Notes: generated by a model not told the origin, from the letters alone. A stretch of DNA of 64,000 nucleotides from Temnopleurus reevesii (GCA_036244855.1 BQKZ01001400.1:27461-91460); one strand, 5' to 3'. Positions 34,951-46,409 are shown, numbered from the stretch's first letter. Program-made: numbers and translations.

Positions 34951-35539
34951 TTTAAAGGGGAACTTCACCCAAACATTGATTTGCACTCAGTGGATGGAGA
35001 AAAATACAATGGTCAATCTGTGAAAATTTGAGCAGAATCCGACAATCCCTTCAGAAGTTATAAATTTTCAAAGTTTTGATATACACCCATCTTGGGTTCC
35101 TCAAATTGGCAATGTACCTGTACAAAATGGCTGCCAACATGGAGACCTCTCCATTCACTGTGTACACAGAATTTCACATTTTCTTCTTTTTCTAGAAAAG
35201 TAGTCAGAATTGTACTTTTCTCTTGAAGTATGATATAGACATTTTGATTCTGCATGCATTTCGGAATGAATGTTGTTGACTTATTGTCTAATTTTCTAGA
35301 AAAAGAAGAAAATGTAAAATTCTGTGTACACAGTGAATGGAGAGTTCTCCATGTTGGCAGCCATTTTGTGCCTGTACGTTGCCAATTGAAGGAGCCCATG
35401 AGGGTTTTAAATCAAAAATTTTAAAATTCATAACTTTTGAATGGATTGTTGGATTTTGCTCAAATTTTCACAGTTTGATCCTTGCATTTTTCTTCATCCA
35501 CTGAGAGTGCATCAATGTCTGGGTGAAGTTCCCCTTTAA
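34951..35539. mobile_element. TTAA palindromic MITE, subfamily II, copy 1
   Basis: A 0.59-kb palindrome with arms of about 260 bases. Left: TTTAAAGGGGAACTTCACCC; right: GGGTGAAGTTCCCCTTTAA. Ends are TTAA + AGGGG and CCCCT + TTAA. Both arms carry AAAATGGCTGCC or its complement (35124-35135 and 35356-35367) and TTCTTCTTTTTCTAGAAAA-type centres. The long frame over it exists because of pairing arms, not coding. Confidence 0.92.
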
Positions 35540-35743
35540 GGAAGTAAAATGTTCCCATATGATAGAAGTAGCAAGTGCATATGCTTCCCAAACTGGATTT
35601 ACCTTCCCAAGCTCAACAGACGTTATCCTTAGATATCGTTTGAAAATGTGGACCCCATTGGAAATAAGCCTTGTCGGCTTTCATGGGTTATCCTGTCATG
35701 TATGTTGCTACTGACGAATAAATCAAATCAAATCAAATCAAAA
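35540..35743 (+). mobile_element. LINE 3' end, L2/CR1-like
   Basis: A 3' UTR only: ACCCCATTGGAAATAAGCC and GGCTTTCATGGG form a short stem, then AATAAATC followed by repeats of ATCAA. The tail (AATAAATCAAATCAAATC) is the same as at 62203-62220. Severe 5' truncation is typical of non-LTR elements. The clade is inferred from UTR style. Confidence 0.7.
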
Positions 35744-36535
35744 GTCTATTGTCGGTGGCAAGAATTCAAGTATCTTCATAAGTGGTCATCACTGAAATTT
35801 TGGAAATTCATAACTTTTGAACGGATTATCAGACTTCGCTAAAACTTTACCAATTTGATCATCTTGATTTTTTAAGCTCACACTATCTCCCCTACAGTGC
35901 ATCAAGAGTAATATAAAATATTAAATGATAAATGACAATAGTGAATGAAAATTTCAATGTTACATCTTCTGCTTGATCTACAATTAAAAGATGAGAATTC
36001 TAGTGAAACGATGGCTGATTGATTTGCAGAAAAAATACAAAACATGAGAAGAGAACGACAGTTTTGGTGAATCTTTTGCCCGAAGGACAGCCCAAAGGGG
36101 AAATTGATATCTGCTAGACTGCATTTTGCCCTGCGGCCGGTTTGAACCTTTTACCCTTGAGACCATTTTCTGAAAAATTAATTCACAAAGTGAAAAGGTA
36201 GCTGTCCGCTAATACGTCATAGATTCCGCAAACGTTGCCAATTCAAGGATCTCCATTAGAGGATATCAATGTAACTTTGAGAATTCATAACTTTTGGACG
36301 GATTATCAGGCTTTCCTCAAAGTTTACCAATTTGATCACCTATTGAGACCACAATAATTCCAAGGTTTATGATAAATGATTTAGTGAATGAAACTTTTCA
36401 ATGCTACAGCTTTAATTGATCAAAAATAAAAAGACTGCATAAAATATAAACAGTGGCTGATGTGTGGAAAAAAAAAACAATACAAGAGAATAGAACGACA
36501 GTTTTGGTGAAACTTTTGCCCGAAGGACAGCCCAA

Positions 36536-36788
36536 AGGTCGGCGGTTTGAATCTCACCCGTGACGTTAATGTCCTTCAGCATAAAATTTATCCACAATTA
36601 GCTGCATTCCACCCATGTGAAAATGGGTACCTGGCAGGAATCTATTTCTTGGAATGCTTGAGCGCCTGAGTGCATGGCTTGCTCGGTAGTTATAGCCAGG
36701 CCAATAATATGGTACCCAGTATCAAACGCAGTGGAGTATATGCATATAGTGATTGCGCTATATAAATGGACCTATAATTATTATTGTT
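36536..36788 (+). mobile_element. SINE copy lacking its tRNA head
   Basis: Starts abruptly at GTCGGCGGTTTGAATCTC (box B) against the tandem repeat word CCCAAAGG. The core is diverged (GCTGCATTCCACCCATGTGA), then ATGGGTACCTGGCAGGAATC. The 3' body (ATATGCATATAGTGATTGCG, CTATATAAATGGACCTA, ATTATTATTG) is the variant shared with 37800-38077, so the two form a subfamily. Confidence 0.88.
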
Positions 36789-37198
36789 GATTACCAAATT
36801 ATGTAAGTTCAATTGGTTTGTACACGAACTGCTAGTTCCAGAACACATAAGGAGTTGACACTGTTAAAATCTTATCACTTTCTATGAAATGGGGAAAGGT
36901 ATTCAGGAAAACAGTACTGCTTGTCTAAATGATGAAATAACAGATGAAACAAATATACATAGACGAGAAAACTTCTTTAAAGTCATTGATTATTGAATTA
37001 TGTAATTTCCATTTGTGTTGCACATGGACTTATCGGTTTCTGTGTGCTATGGCTTGAAACCTTGTTATGAAAAACTGAGCAGATCTGTGATATGGGAGAA
37101 GAAATCAGGGAAACCCATGTTTCTTTTCTAAATCATAGAATGCAAGGGGAATTAAAGAGATAAAGATAATTAATTGTTAAGGCCTACATAAGTATAAT

Positions 37199-37258
<60 letters not shown>

Positions 37259-37799
37259 TGATCAATATGATTTTGTGATCACTTAACCTTGATTGAAAGT
37301 TATCATTATGAATCTGGTTATATATTGCAATAAGGGTACATCAGGGTATAATATTATCTATCTGTACTTGAGTTACCTTACCTTAATATTGGTCATTAAG
37401 TACATAATGGTACGTAAGGACAAACGGATACGCAAATTAATTGCCATCAAATGATTGGATAGAAATTAGTCTGGTCGCGATCTACTAAAATGCCGTAATA
37501 ATCAACTTTGATTGTGGGCGTAAACGGAAAGACAAGACAAGAATCGGAGAGATGACTAACTTCTTACATCCAATTGAGTTCTAGATTATGCAGGGTCCAT
37601 TAGGTTTGCACATGGATTTCTTGTTTCAGTACGAGTTCACCTCAAGACTGTGATAAATAAATAAATTATCTCCGTAAAATGGGTATAACACTCAAAAGAT
37701 TGGTTCCAAGCTTGTCATGATAACAGATTTCTCATATTTTCCCCCTGACAAGTTCTCAAAATTTAATAATAGACATTTTAAGTTATTAACGATATTCTC
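36789..37799. other. No gene; (AAT)n microsatellite at 37198-37257
   Basis: A 60-base (AAT)n run with single AAC interruptions is the only landmark. The part near 37440-37560 is single-copy and contains AACTTTGATTGTGGG (a TCF/LEF-like CTTTGAT). Confidence 0.55.
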
Positions 37800-38077
37800 G
37801 CCACCAACTCTCGCCTCTTAACTAGAGGGTCGGTGGTTCTAATCTCACCCAGGGCGCTAATTTCCTTCAGCAAGAAATTTACCCGCACTTTGTTGCACTC
37901 GACCCAGGTGAAAAATGGGTACCTGGCAGGAATTTATTCCTTGGAATGCTTGAGCGCCTAACTGGCTTGCTCGGCAGTTATAGCCAGGGTAATAATATGG
38001 TACCTAGTATCAAGCGCAGTAGAGTATATGCATATAGTGATTGCGCTATATAAATGGACCTACTATTATTATTATTA
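37800..38077 (+). mobile_element. tRNA-derived SINE, variant 3' body
   Basis: Head: CCAACTCTCGCCTCTTAACT and GGTGGTTCTAATCTCACC. Core: GTTGCACTCGACCCAGGTGA. Body: ATGCTTGAGCGCCTAACTGG, TTATAGCCAGGGTAATAATA. Tail: ATTGCGCTATATAAATGGAC and ATTATTATTATT. Confidence 0.92.
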
Positions 38078-38640
38078 ACGATATCAAACATTTGTAAAAC
38101 AATTACAAATCCTTATACAAGAATGATTTTGCTACATTACAAATTTTTAACATTCACAAACTGGTAGTATGCATCAGTCACATACAGTATTTCAGAGTTT
38201 TAAGCATTTTAGGAGGAACATTTTCCTGACTAAAAAAGAAAATCAATTTTCCTGAATTCTCTGATTCTGAGGTATGTTCGTAACCTGGATAGAATAAAAC
38301 AAACTGTTTCTGTAGTACTCCTTGAGGAGAGGGAATTAATAACCAAACCCTTTCAAGGATAAGATTGGAATAATCTTAATTCCTCAAGAAATTTGCAATA
38401 ATGAAAAATTCATAGAGTTTGGAATAACAAAATTATAATCCATTTAATCTTAATGTATAGTACTGGTGTAGTTGGGGGAATTTAGGGGCACCAGCCCCCC
38501 CCCCCCCCACTTCCCTGTAGGTAAAAATGTGTGACACAAAATTTAGCTAAATTAAAGAAGAAAAGGTGTTATAAAATTTGCTAGAAACCTTAACATCTGT
38601 TGCTTGAAGTCTTCTAGCATCATTTTGCTACATTAATTCC
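38078..38640. other. No gene; poly-C run
   Basis: A C run at about 38496-38508 stands out. The rest is AT-rich. Confidence 0.45.
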
Positions 38641-38723
38641 TAGGAGTGAGTTCCTGCAAGTACCCAATCATCTTACCTGGGTTGGGTTCATCAAAGTGAG
38701 AATGCATTTCTTGCTGGGTTTGA
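38641..38723 (-). mobile_element. SINE core fragment
   Basis: Complement of the core only: AAGTACCCAATCATCTTACC, TGGGTTGGGTTCATCAAAG, AATGCATTTCTTGCTGG. Both head and tail are absent. Confidence 0.7.
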
Positions 38724-38743
38724 GATGTTGATAATTGTTATGA

Positions 38744-39342
38744 TTAAAGGGGAACTACGCTCAGAAATTAACTTGCTATCATTAATTGAAGAAAAATAAG
38801 ATGAACAAACTGTGAAAATTTGAGCAAAATCGGATAATCAATTCAAAAGTTATGAATTTTCAAAGTTTTGATTTACACCCTCATGGGCTCCTTAAATTGG
38901 CAAATGTACAGGCACAAAATGGCTGCCAACATGGAGAACTCTCCATTTGCTTTGTACACAAAATTTCTTATTTTCCTCTTTTTCCAGAAAATTAGACAAA
39001 ATTTTGTTTCTTCGGTTAAATATATTGCAGCCACATCAATTCTGCAAGCATTCCAGAAAGAATGGTATTGATTCCTCATTTTAAATGTGATATTGATCCA
39101 TTTTCAATAAATCTACCTACAAAGGGAATGAGGAGTTCTCCATGTATGACATCACAGATTATGCTAATTAGCTATACGCATGCCAATTCAAGGATGCCCA
39201 GCACAGGTGGAAATGATAACTTTGAAAATTTATAACTTTTGAACGGATTATCCGATTTTGCTCAAATTTTCACAGTTAGTTTATCTGATTTTTCTTCATT
39301 GATTGACCTCACATTATTGTCTGGGTGTAATTCCCCTTTAAA
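38744..39342. mobile_element. TTAA palindromic MITE, subfamily II, copy 2
   Basis: A 0.6-kb element: TTAAAGGGGAACTACGCTC at left, GGGTGTAATTCCCCTTTAA at right. The left arm matches 34951-35539 (AAAATGGCTGCCAACATGGA at 38916). In the right arm the matching segment is replaced by GTATGACATCACAGATTATG, so the palindrome is partly broken. Confidence 0.9.
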
Positions 39343-39992
39343 AAGTGCAATTCGTAAATGACGCAGCCAGAAAGCTTCCATGAAATGGGATGAACAAGTA
39401 AACAAGGTGGTATGTATATATAGAGCTTCAATCACATGGATCGTTCAATGAATGAAATCAAACATTGGGAATAAAAAAGACGCCAAATATCCATAGCAAT
39501 TTGATAACTTCTAATCACATGAATTGTTCACAATGAATGAAATCAAACATTGGGAATAAAAAAAACTCCAAAAATCCATAGCAATTTGATAACTGCTATC
39601 ATGAAATTGAGAAAGTAAAATGTAAATAAAAAATATCACTCTAAAAAGACCTGAATAGTATGAGCCAAATAGACGCTCCTACTGAATAGTTCAAACTGTG
39701 TAACAAAATACCCCCACTATCAGAGTTCGTGAGCATTTCTAAAGAGTTAATTCTTCTATGTGTGCGCATGGTGGGCTGAAAGTTACTTTCAGATAAGTTA
39801 CAGTATCTCTTTTCCAGTAAATTTCTTGTACCATGATCTTCTCATATCTAACTAGTATGTACTTTGTTCAAAAGCACAGAGTTCAGTAGATACCACCTCT
39901 CATTAATATCAGAAGAAAAGTCATTCTCAGACCAACCCAAAATATGCATGAGGTAAAAATTTAAATGTGAATGATGTAACAGCTGAATAAAA
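39343..39992. repeat. Direct repeat of ~82 bases (39427-39597)
   Basis: TGAATGAAATCAAACATTGG, GAATAAAAAA and ATCCATAGCAATTTGATAAC occur twice in tandem. Differences are few. Flanks show nothing else. Confidence 0.8.
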
Positions 39993-40290
39993 ATGAGAGA
40001 CAAGCATTTTGTTAGCCATTCGATTGTGAGGAAAATCTTAAAATGTAAACTCAAAACAGGTGGAAATCGCTTCTCAGTATCTGCTTCAAAATTCTTCAAC
40101 ACTATTCCTCCTGCAATATGGGGAACTTTAAACACTGCCAAGTTCAAGAAAAATCTTAAGACTTACCTTTTCCCACAGTAATCTAATTGTTTTTTTTTGT
40201 TCTGTTAAATTGTAAAGCGTTATGATACTCTTTGTTTTTTAGCACTACAGAAATAATCTGTATCATCATTATCATTACTATATCATTATT
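39993..40290 (+). pseudogene. Non-LTR retrotransposon remnant, C-terminal ORF2 end
   Basis: A 62-codon frame (39993-40181) ends with NRFSVSASKFFNTIPPAIWG, then LKTYLFPQ and a stop. This matches the general end of L2/CR1-type ORF2 proteins (FSxAAPKxWNxLP ... FKxxLKTYLF). Downstream, TAAAGCG...GCACTAC and a CAT/TAT-rich tail look like the 3' UTR. All upstream catalytic domains are missing: a 5'-truncated dead copy. Confidence 0.78.
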
Positions 40291-41699
40291 CATATATAAA
40301 TACAACTCATGCAAATTCCGGAACAGTTGGCATCTCTTAACCTATTTACTTTGTCATACTATGTGATAGAATATGAAATAAAAGAAAACGCAGTCTGAAA
40401 AATTGGCATCTCTGTATTCTCGCTAGATTTGAACCTGGAAATTTGCATAAAAGTATCATGTTTTAGAGTCCGTCATCCCTGTTTGGAGCTGACCTCCTAT
40501 CGACCTTCCCCAAGCCAAAGCTTTACAATTCACTTTGAATCACCTCACTGCTAGCCCGTGACATTGATGCATACATTAGCATAGGTAACCAGGCAAGAGA
40601 TATTCAAGCTCTGGGCGAAGATATACACGAAAGGACATCTCTAAAGCTGCGAAATCCCAAACCACCTCCGCTTTCACTCTCGTTTCGCGAGGTATGATGC
40701 TCCCGACGGCAATGACGTGCAATTACATCCCCCCTCCCCCTCAGGTGGGGAGCTATTTTTACGTCCTTGTCAGCAAACAAAAAGATGCTAGATATTACCT
40801 GGCGATGACATTTCTGGTACAAATGATTCGGGCAGATCAGTGGAAATAATATACAGATGCAACTTTGATAATTTCTGATACAAATGATTTGGGCAGATCA
40901 GTGGAAATAATATACAGGTGCAACTTTGATAATATCACTCAAGTATGATTGCTTGATGGCAATGAAGATTTCAGACTTTGAGTAGTTTATGACAATAAAA
41001 ATTATAACATGGGTAACATATAGGGATGCCATATTCAGTTGATTTCAGTAATCGTTGAGACTGTTAAAACATGAACACGTACCCATCTGTCAACCTGAAA
41101 AGCTTTACAGAGCATTAAAGATGCATCTGTTTTTCAAAACTTTAAGCCTCTGTTTTTTTTTCTTTTTGGTCTTGTACATAGCTGTTGATCCGAGTGAGAA
41201 AAAATAGTAATGATCTTGCTACAAATTTTAAATTAAAATCCTTGGTGCTCGTGTTGCCAAAATTAGTCATCTTTTCTGGGTTTAACATAGATCTTGAAAA
41301 ATACCAGGTCAAAAGAAGTAATGATTACTCAAAGCAATTGTAATAGTTGGCGATTATACGGGTACATCAAGGCAATACAAATTTAATTCATCTAATTCTG
41401 CTTCTTACATTGGATTTCATACCAGTTTTCAATGCAATTAGTTACCCACTCGACAAAATTAAAGTGTGTCGAACTATGGCATTGCAAATAAAAGGATATC
41501 AGTTCTTTGCACATCGTCCGTAGCACTTATCCTATTCATTTAACATCGCTTAAAGTGTTTGTGGGAATCAATATCGACTGCTAGTAATTGGTTCTGTATA
41601 GCGCATTGATTTTCATATATTCATTAGAACACAATAACAAAATTGATAGAACTATATCGTATTGTCTTGAATGGGAGCAATATATTTGTTACCTTTCCT
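40291..41699. other. Single-copy stretch; 61-bp direct repeat; possible LINE end
   Basis: 40560-40800 is comparatively rich in G+C and CpG and appears once only. It is followed by a 61-base tandem duplication (40810-40870 and 40871-40931) with few differences. At 41088-41160 one plus frame reads LYRALKMHLFFKTL, reminiscent of the FKxxLKxHLF end of LINE ORF2, at low confidence. Confidence 0.5.
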
Positions 41700-41977
41700 T
41701 GTGTAGTAGTTCTGACTCTCGCCATTCAGCCAGAGGGTGATAGGTTCGAGTACCACCCATAGCGTTATATTCCATCCGCAAGAAATTCATCCACATAGTG
41801 CTGCACACAACCCAGATGAGGTAAATGGGGACGGCAGGAAGAAATTCCTTGTAATGCGGAGCGCTGTAATGGCTGCTAGCTAAAGCTGGGTAATAAGCTT
41901 TCAGCACAATGAGCACTGAAAAGGTGGACCTATGCGCTACACAAGTATCCACCATTATCATTATTATTATTATTATT
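41700..41977 (+). mobile_element. tRNA-derived SINE, full length
   Basis: Head GTGTAGTAGTTCTGACTCTC and ATAGGTTCGAGTACCACCC. Core GTGCTGCACACAACCCAGAT. Body keeps GGCTGCTAGCTAAAGCTGG. The tail is CGCTACACAAGTATCCACC then (ATT)n. Confidence 0.92.
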
Positions 41978-42335
41978 CTCCAGTTTGTTCTTTTGACCTG
42001 GATAACATCACTGCCCTTAGCTACTACACAGTGATTGCTGTAAACAACATCATTTTGTGCAAGGCTTCTGGAGCTACAGGATGTAATATCAGGGCGCTAC
42101 AAACCCACTTGCCCGAATGCCCAGGGCCACAAAATTTAGCCATTGGGCAAGTACATAAGATTGTCACTTGCCCAAAAGCCATATAGAAATTGTGTTTGGC
42201 CATTAATTTGAGAAGCTAATTGTGCTTTCAGGCAAGTGGTGCGAAAAATTCTTATAGCACCCTGTCAGTATCTGAGAAATTTTGTTGTTGTGAATTACAC
42301 ATCTTGTGATCACGGTTAGCTTGTTAGACTGGAGG
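41978..42335. other. No gene seen
   Basis: CACTTGCCC and CATTGGGCAAGT-like words recur, and GGCAAGTGG appears later in the same stretch, giving weak internal inverted symmetry (42105-42245). It may be a decayed MITE. Confidence 0.4.
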
Positions 42336-42630
42336 TGACAAGGTGAAGTGGTCTTGACTCTGACCTTTCTACCAGAGGGTGGAGGTTCAAATCCCACCGA
42401 TGGTGTTAATTTCCTTGCGCAAGAAATTCATCCATATTGTGCTGCTCTCAAGCCAGGTGAGGTGAATTGGTTACCTGGCAGGAATATTTATTCCTTGAAA
42501 TGCCAAGTGCGATGGTGGCTGCCGGGCTAAAGCCAGGGTAATGATAATGCACAGCCTTTCAAGCACTCAAAAAAGTGGATACGTGTGCTAAATTGCATCT
42601 ACTACTACTATTATTATTATGATTATTATT
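42336..42630 (+). mobile_element. tRNA-derived SINE, full length
   Basis: Head AAGGTGAAGTGGTCTTGACT and GGAGGTTCAAATCCCACC. Core GTGCTGCTCTCAAGCCAGGT, then TACCTGGCAGGAATATTTAT and CCGGGCTAAAGCCAGGGTAA. The tail passes from ACTACTACT into ATTATTATT. Only 358 bases downstream of another full-length copy on the same strand. Confidence 0.93.
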
Positions 42631-44135
42631 AAAATTGTTAAGAACCACTCCCTTTGATGTTGCACCGTAGGGAAGTAACACTGCAGTACTCAATAGTATA
42701 TCCAATGCTTCTGTAGGCAGGTTTACTAATAAATTGTTCTATTACGCTGTTCTTAACTCTTTCGATACAAAATTTCAGTTATCAAATTCCCTCTATCTGT
42801 ACGGAATAAAGTGCAGGAAATTCAGCAAAAATATGGAATATATAGGGAAATCATTGTAAGTTTTTCCTTTGTGTTCAGACAGATAACCGCTCTCACTGGC
42901 TGAAAACAAGGTCAGAGGCCATGCAGATTAGCGTACGGTATATTATATGTAAGCTTCAGTGGGGGATCCCAGAATATCCTTGTATGTTTACAGTGACGTC
43001 AGCAAGCCACCAACAACGGCTTGCCATTCAATCTGTAGTATTTTATCGTGCCGATGTGAGTGGCGCGCCGTAGCAAAAGAGTTAACAACCCAAAAGCTTA
43101 CCCAAGGCTTGATGGACATAGCAACAAGTAATGTATGCAAATGGATTTCAAATATCATAGTTCAATTGTTACCAATCGCTTTGAGGAAAAATGATAATAT
43201 AGGCATTTGTTTGTGCCGACATGTCCACTCAAGGAATACCACATAACTATGTGCATTGGCATGAAATATGCATAAATTGGAATCTACTAGTAAGCCAGCC
43301 TATTGAATAATCTTATCTGCCCAAGAAACGAAGATAAGGTATCCTGTATACAAGCAGGTAAATTCTTTAGAACCAATCCCTTTGATGATAAATTGCAGTG
43401 ATGTAACCCTTCCGTATTCCATTGCATAGATGCAAATCCAATACTCCAATTGGATAATCATTTCAAACCACAAAAGAAGGTAAAGAAATCAGTATGAAAG
43501 CGAGCGGGGCTTGGGGTTCTTTTCCTGGAAAATGTTGCGTTCTCGTTTGCCTTGCTTCGGCTTGAATTGACATAGACGGTAGCAACGGAAGAACTTTGCT
43601 CAGCGACGATGAGCTCCGCATACTAGCGGGTCATGTTCGGCTGAATCGATGGATTAATGAGATGAGTCACATGATCAAGTAAAAGAACCTTGAAATTGTA
43701 ACGGAGTGAGGAATTACAATCTTGAAATATTCCTCGAAGAGAGCAGGACTGATCTTGAAAGGGGATTATCATAAAGGCCTTGAATGTGTCACGCTGTAGA
43801 AAATTTGTGCATTAAAGATAAAGTTCTGGGTTCAAATTTGAGCCAAGGTGCATATTTTCAAGGGACCGTGGAATGTTTTGAAAAGTGGGGAGGAGCGGCT
43901 TGTGAGGTTGGGAATTGTCTATCCTGATTATATTAGCAAGATCTAGGCCCCGTATCATAAATATTCTCAATTAATTGTTCGATTGGTTTCAATCAGAAGT
44001 CTATAGCAATTCATTGACCGGAAAATTATTTGTATCTCTGTTAATTACATGCCCTAGAATCTTACTTTTTATCAAATAGAAAATAATTTGATGCTATCTA
44101 ACTTAGATATGAAATCCTTCACACAATTGTTTCAT
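42631..44135. other. No gene; dispersed repeat and diverged duplication
   Basis: 43085-43310 matches 23125-23290 (see there). GAACCACTCCCTTTGATG near 42642 and GAACCAATCCCTTTGATG near 43370 suggest an old ~720-base tandem duplication. 43560-43690 is single-copy, with more CpG than its flanks. A CRE octamer (GTGACGTCAG) lies near 42993. Confidence 0.5.
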
Positions 44136-44378
44136 GAAGTGTCGTAGTGTAGTGGATCCGACTCTCGCCTTTCATGCAGGTCCGTGATTCGAGTCCCATC
44201 CATGATAATAATTTCCTTCAGCAAGAAATGTATCTACATTGTGCTGCACTCGACCCAGGTGAGGTGAATGTGTACCTGGTAGGAGTATATATTCCTTGAA
44301 ATGCATAAGCACCTCACTAGCTGCTATTGCTAAAGCCAGGGTAATAATGCTGCACTAATTGTAGAGCGCTTAGAGACT
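44136..44378 (+). mobile_element. tRNA-derived SINE, tail-truncated
   Basis: Head GTCGTAGTGTAGTGGATCCG and GTGATTCGAGTCCCATCC. Core GTGCTGCACTCGACCCAGGT; body TTGCTAAAGCCAGGGTAATA. It ends near GAGCGCTTAGAGAC without an (ATT)n tail. Confidence 0.9.
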
Positions 44379-44880
44379 TTCAAGAGATAATTAGCGAGCT
44401 AGGAACTGCACAATATGACCCATCCATGGAAAAATTCCGAGGACATGCGAGGGAAGCGTCGGCACTTTCATGAGATATTGTATGGTTTTGCGCAGTGAAA
44501 TTGCCAATTTGCATGTCAAGATGAGTACCGTGGAAAGAAGTGGCATTATAAAATAAACACATTTCACAAAGGCTTCCACGGTTGACTGGAAGATTTAAAC
44601 ACTCGGGAGAGAGAGTATCAATTATTCACTATGGTTTATTAGTCATTACACGGCTTATTCAACCTATTCAGAATGGGCAATGGTGGAGAACGATCTCGTT
44701 TATTTCCAAATTTAATTGGACAATGCAGTGAGCTTTGTCATCATTTTTCTTGTCCTCAACTTACTGACTTTCATTTCTACCTCTCTACCTATTTGTTTCT
44801 CTTCTCTATATTTATTTATAGTTTTTTTTTTCTATATTTCTTTCTTAAATCTACCACATCCAGTCCCCTCTTCCCTCTCC

Positions 44881-44928
<48 letters not shown>

Positions 44929-46231
44929 CTTCTCTGTTCTCTCTTCACTTCTCTTCTCTTCTCTTCATGTCATTTATGTTTGTATCACACTTTGAAGTCA
45001 AGTCATATCATTACCCCCTACCCCTGCATCCTTTGTCTCTAGGCCTTTGGTTAATTCTATTTTTACTACTTCTTTAATCTATCTCAATCTGTCAAAAGAA
45101 TGGCTTTTTTTTCTTATTTCTCAATCTATTGATACCTTATATTCAAAATCTGTATGCAGTTTCACATTTTCCAATAATTTAAAAAAAGAATGTTTTTCTA
45201 AAATACAATTACTACCTAAATACAACTTCTTTGACTCACACTGTTTGTTCAAGTTAGAAGCACGTTTCAGTTTCAGCCCGTTTTACAATAACAAAATCTT
45301 GTCCAGCATATCTTTTTTATTACTATGAATGAAGGAATGAGTCAGAAAAATTGTGAATAAATAGAGAGCAAGAGTGAAAGAAATGGACAAAAAGATGATG
45401 ACTTAGAGAAAGGGGAGATTGGAAGCTGTCATTTCTATAGTTTGCCCATCTATAGGTAAACAATGACAGCATATAAAACATACACGTCACAGAGCGAGAA
45501 TTAGCTACTACCGTGCCGTTGACAATTATCCCTTGCATGCACTTGCTCACCGCGGGTTACTTAAAATGCCCCACTTTTGACGAAAACTTCGCAAATCCTG
45601 GTTGCGTCATGCGCGGGTCACGCTCGGGTTTGTCAATGGGTGTTGAGTTTCGTCGGGGGCGATCGGGAAAATTTGATCTGAACCATTATTTCTTCTCGGC
45701 AGGAACATTCTGCAATCCGCAGATGTAGGGGATATTTGTGGAATCCCATGAAGTCTGTTTGCATTGTGTGTTTGTGGAAAACAACAGAGTGTATGTAACG
45801 CGAGACATTGGCGTTAGAAAAGCATGGTGGAAATGCAATTGCATCACAAATGTTATGAAAAATTAAGCTTCTATCAGACTTAGTGATCTAAGGTGGAAAA
45901 GTCTAACTTCTTATATTAATATCCTACTTTCTATACAGTTATTGACTGCATTTACAACTAAGCAGCTTATGGTAATAATATTCTATAAGAACTACATTTA
46001 CAGAACGTATGAAACCATAGGGTGACAAATTGAGGAAATCCAGATAGGCAAAACAATCCAGCCGAGTCAGTCCGTGCATGCAGGTTCCAAAATGCCATGT
46101 TGCACCACTCTGAACAGATTAAAATTACAGATGGGAAGGTCTAATTGGCATACATGCTGAAGTGGAGGTACACTGATAGCTCTGCAGAGTGTAAGCTGGG
46201 GCAGGGCAGTCAGTCTATATTATGTGTATTA
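44379..46231. other. No gene; CT tract; GC-rich single-copy block at 45480-45735
   Basis: (CT)n lies at about 44886-44925 inside a larger pyrimidine tract (44840-44970). 45480-45735 is the most CpG-rich part of the window (TTGCGTCATGCGCGGGTCAC, TTCGTCGGGGGCGATCGGG). It contains TTATTTCTTCTCGGCAG, which resembles a 3' splice site. It could be a regulatory element or an unrecognised exon; no domain was seen. Confidence 0.45.
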
Positions 46232-46409
46232 TGACAAATTTGCAATTTATCACAAATCAACTGCAAATCCATTGCAAATCGTAACCTGCGTTTTCATTTG
46301 CACACTGGTTGCAATTTTGGCAAAACTGGTATGAAACAATGACTTTGATGAGTGCTAGCCAATCAACTGCAACATGCAATAGATTGTAACTTTGTAGCAA
46401 CACCCTCTT
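46232..46409 (-). mobile_element. GGGTGTTG-family MITE, decayed copy
   Basis: Recurrent TGCAAAT/AACTGCAA words. It keeps ATGAAACAATGACTTTGATG and AATCAACTGCAACATGCAAT, and ends TTTGTAGCAACACCCTCTT. The other end is not recognisable. Confidence 0.7.

Larger units (their letters stand above)
34420..36535 (+). repeat. Three-unit tandem repeat derived from the TTAA MITE arm
   Basis: Unit 1 starts about 34420, unit 2 about 35935, unit 3 about 36390. Shared words are AACGACAGTTTTGGTGAA, CCCGAAGGACAGCCCAAAGG, TGCTAGACTGCATTTTGCCC and CTGTCCGCTAATACGTCA. Each unit ends in a copy of the MITE right arm (ATTCATAACTTTTGAACGGA). About 1 kb (34730-35755), including a MITE and a LINE end, interrupts unit 1. 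Unit 3 is cut by a SINE at 36536. Undisturbed period is about 455 bases. Confidence 0.78.

Noticed and set aside
35058..35399. 113-codon minus frame with symmetric-looking ends
   Set aside because: Lies within the palindromic MITE; the symmetry comes from pairing arms.
37198..37257. (AAT)n run as the tail of a hidden SINE
   Set aside because: No SINE body on either side; treated as a plain microsatellite.
42105..42245. Weak inverted symmetry around CACTTGCCC
   Set aside because: Short matches only, no paired ends found.
44673..45077. 134-codon plus frame, apparently membrane-like
   Set aside because: Driven by a (CT)n tract; a second frame over the same bases looks the same.
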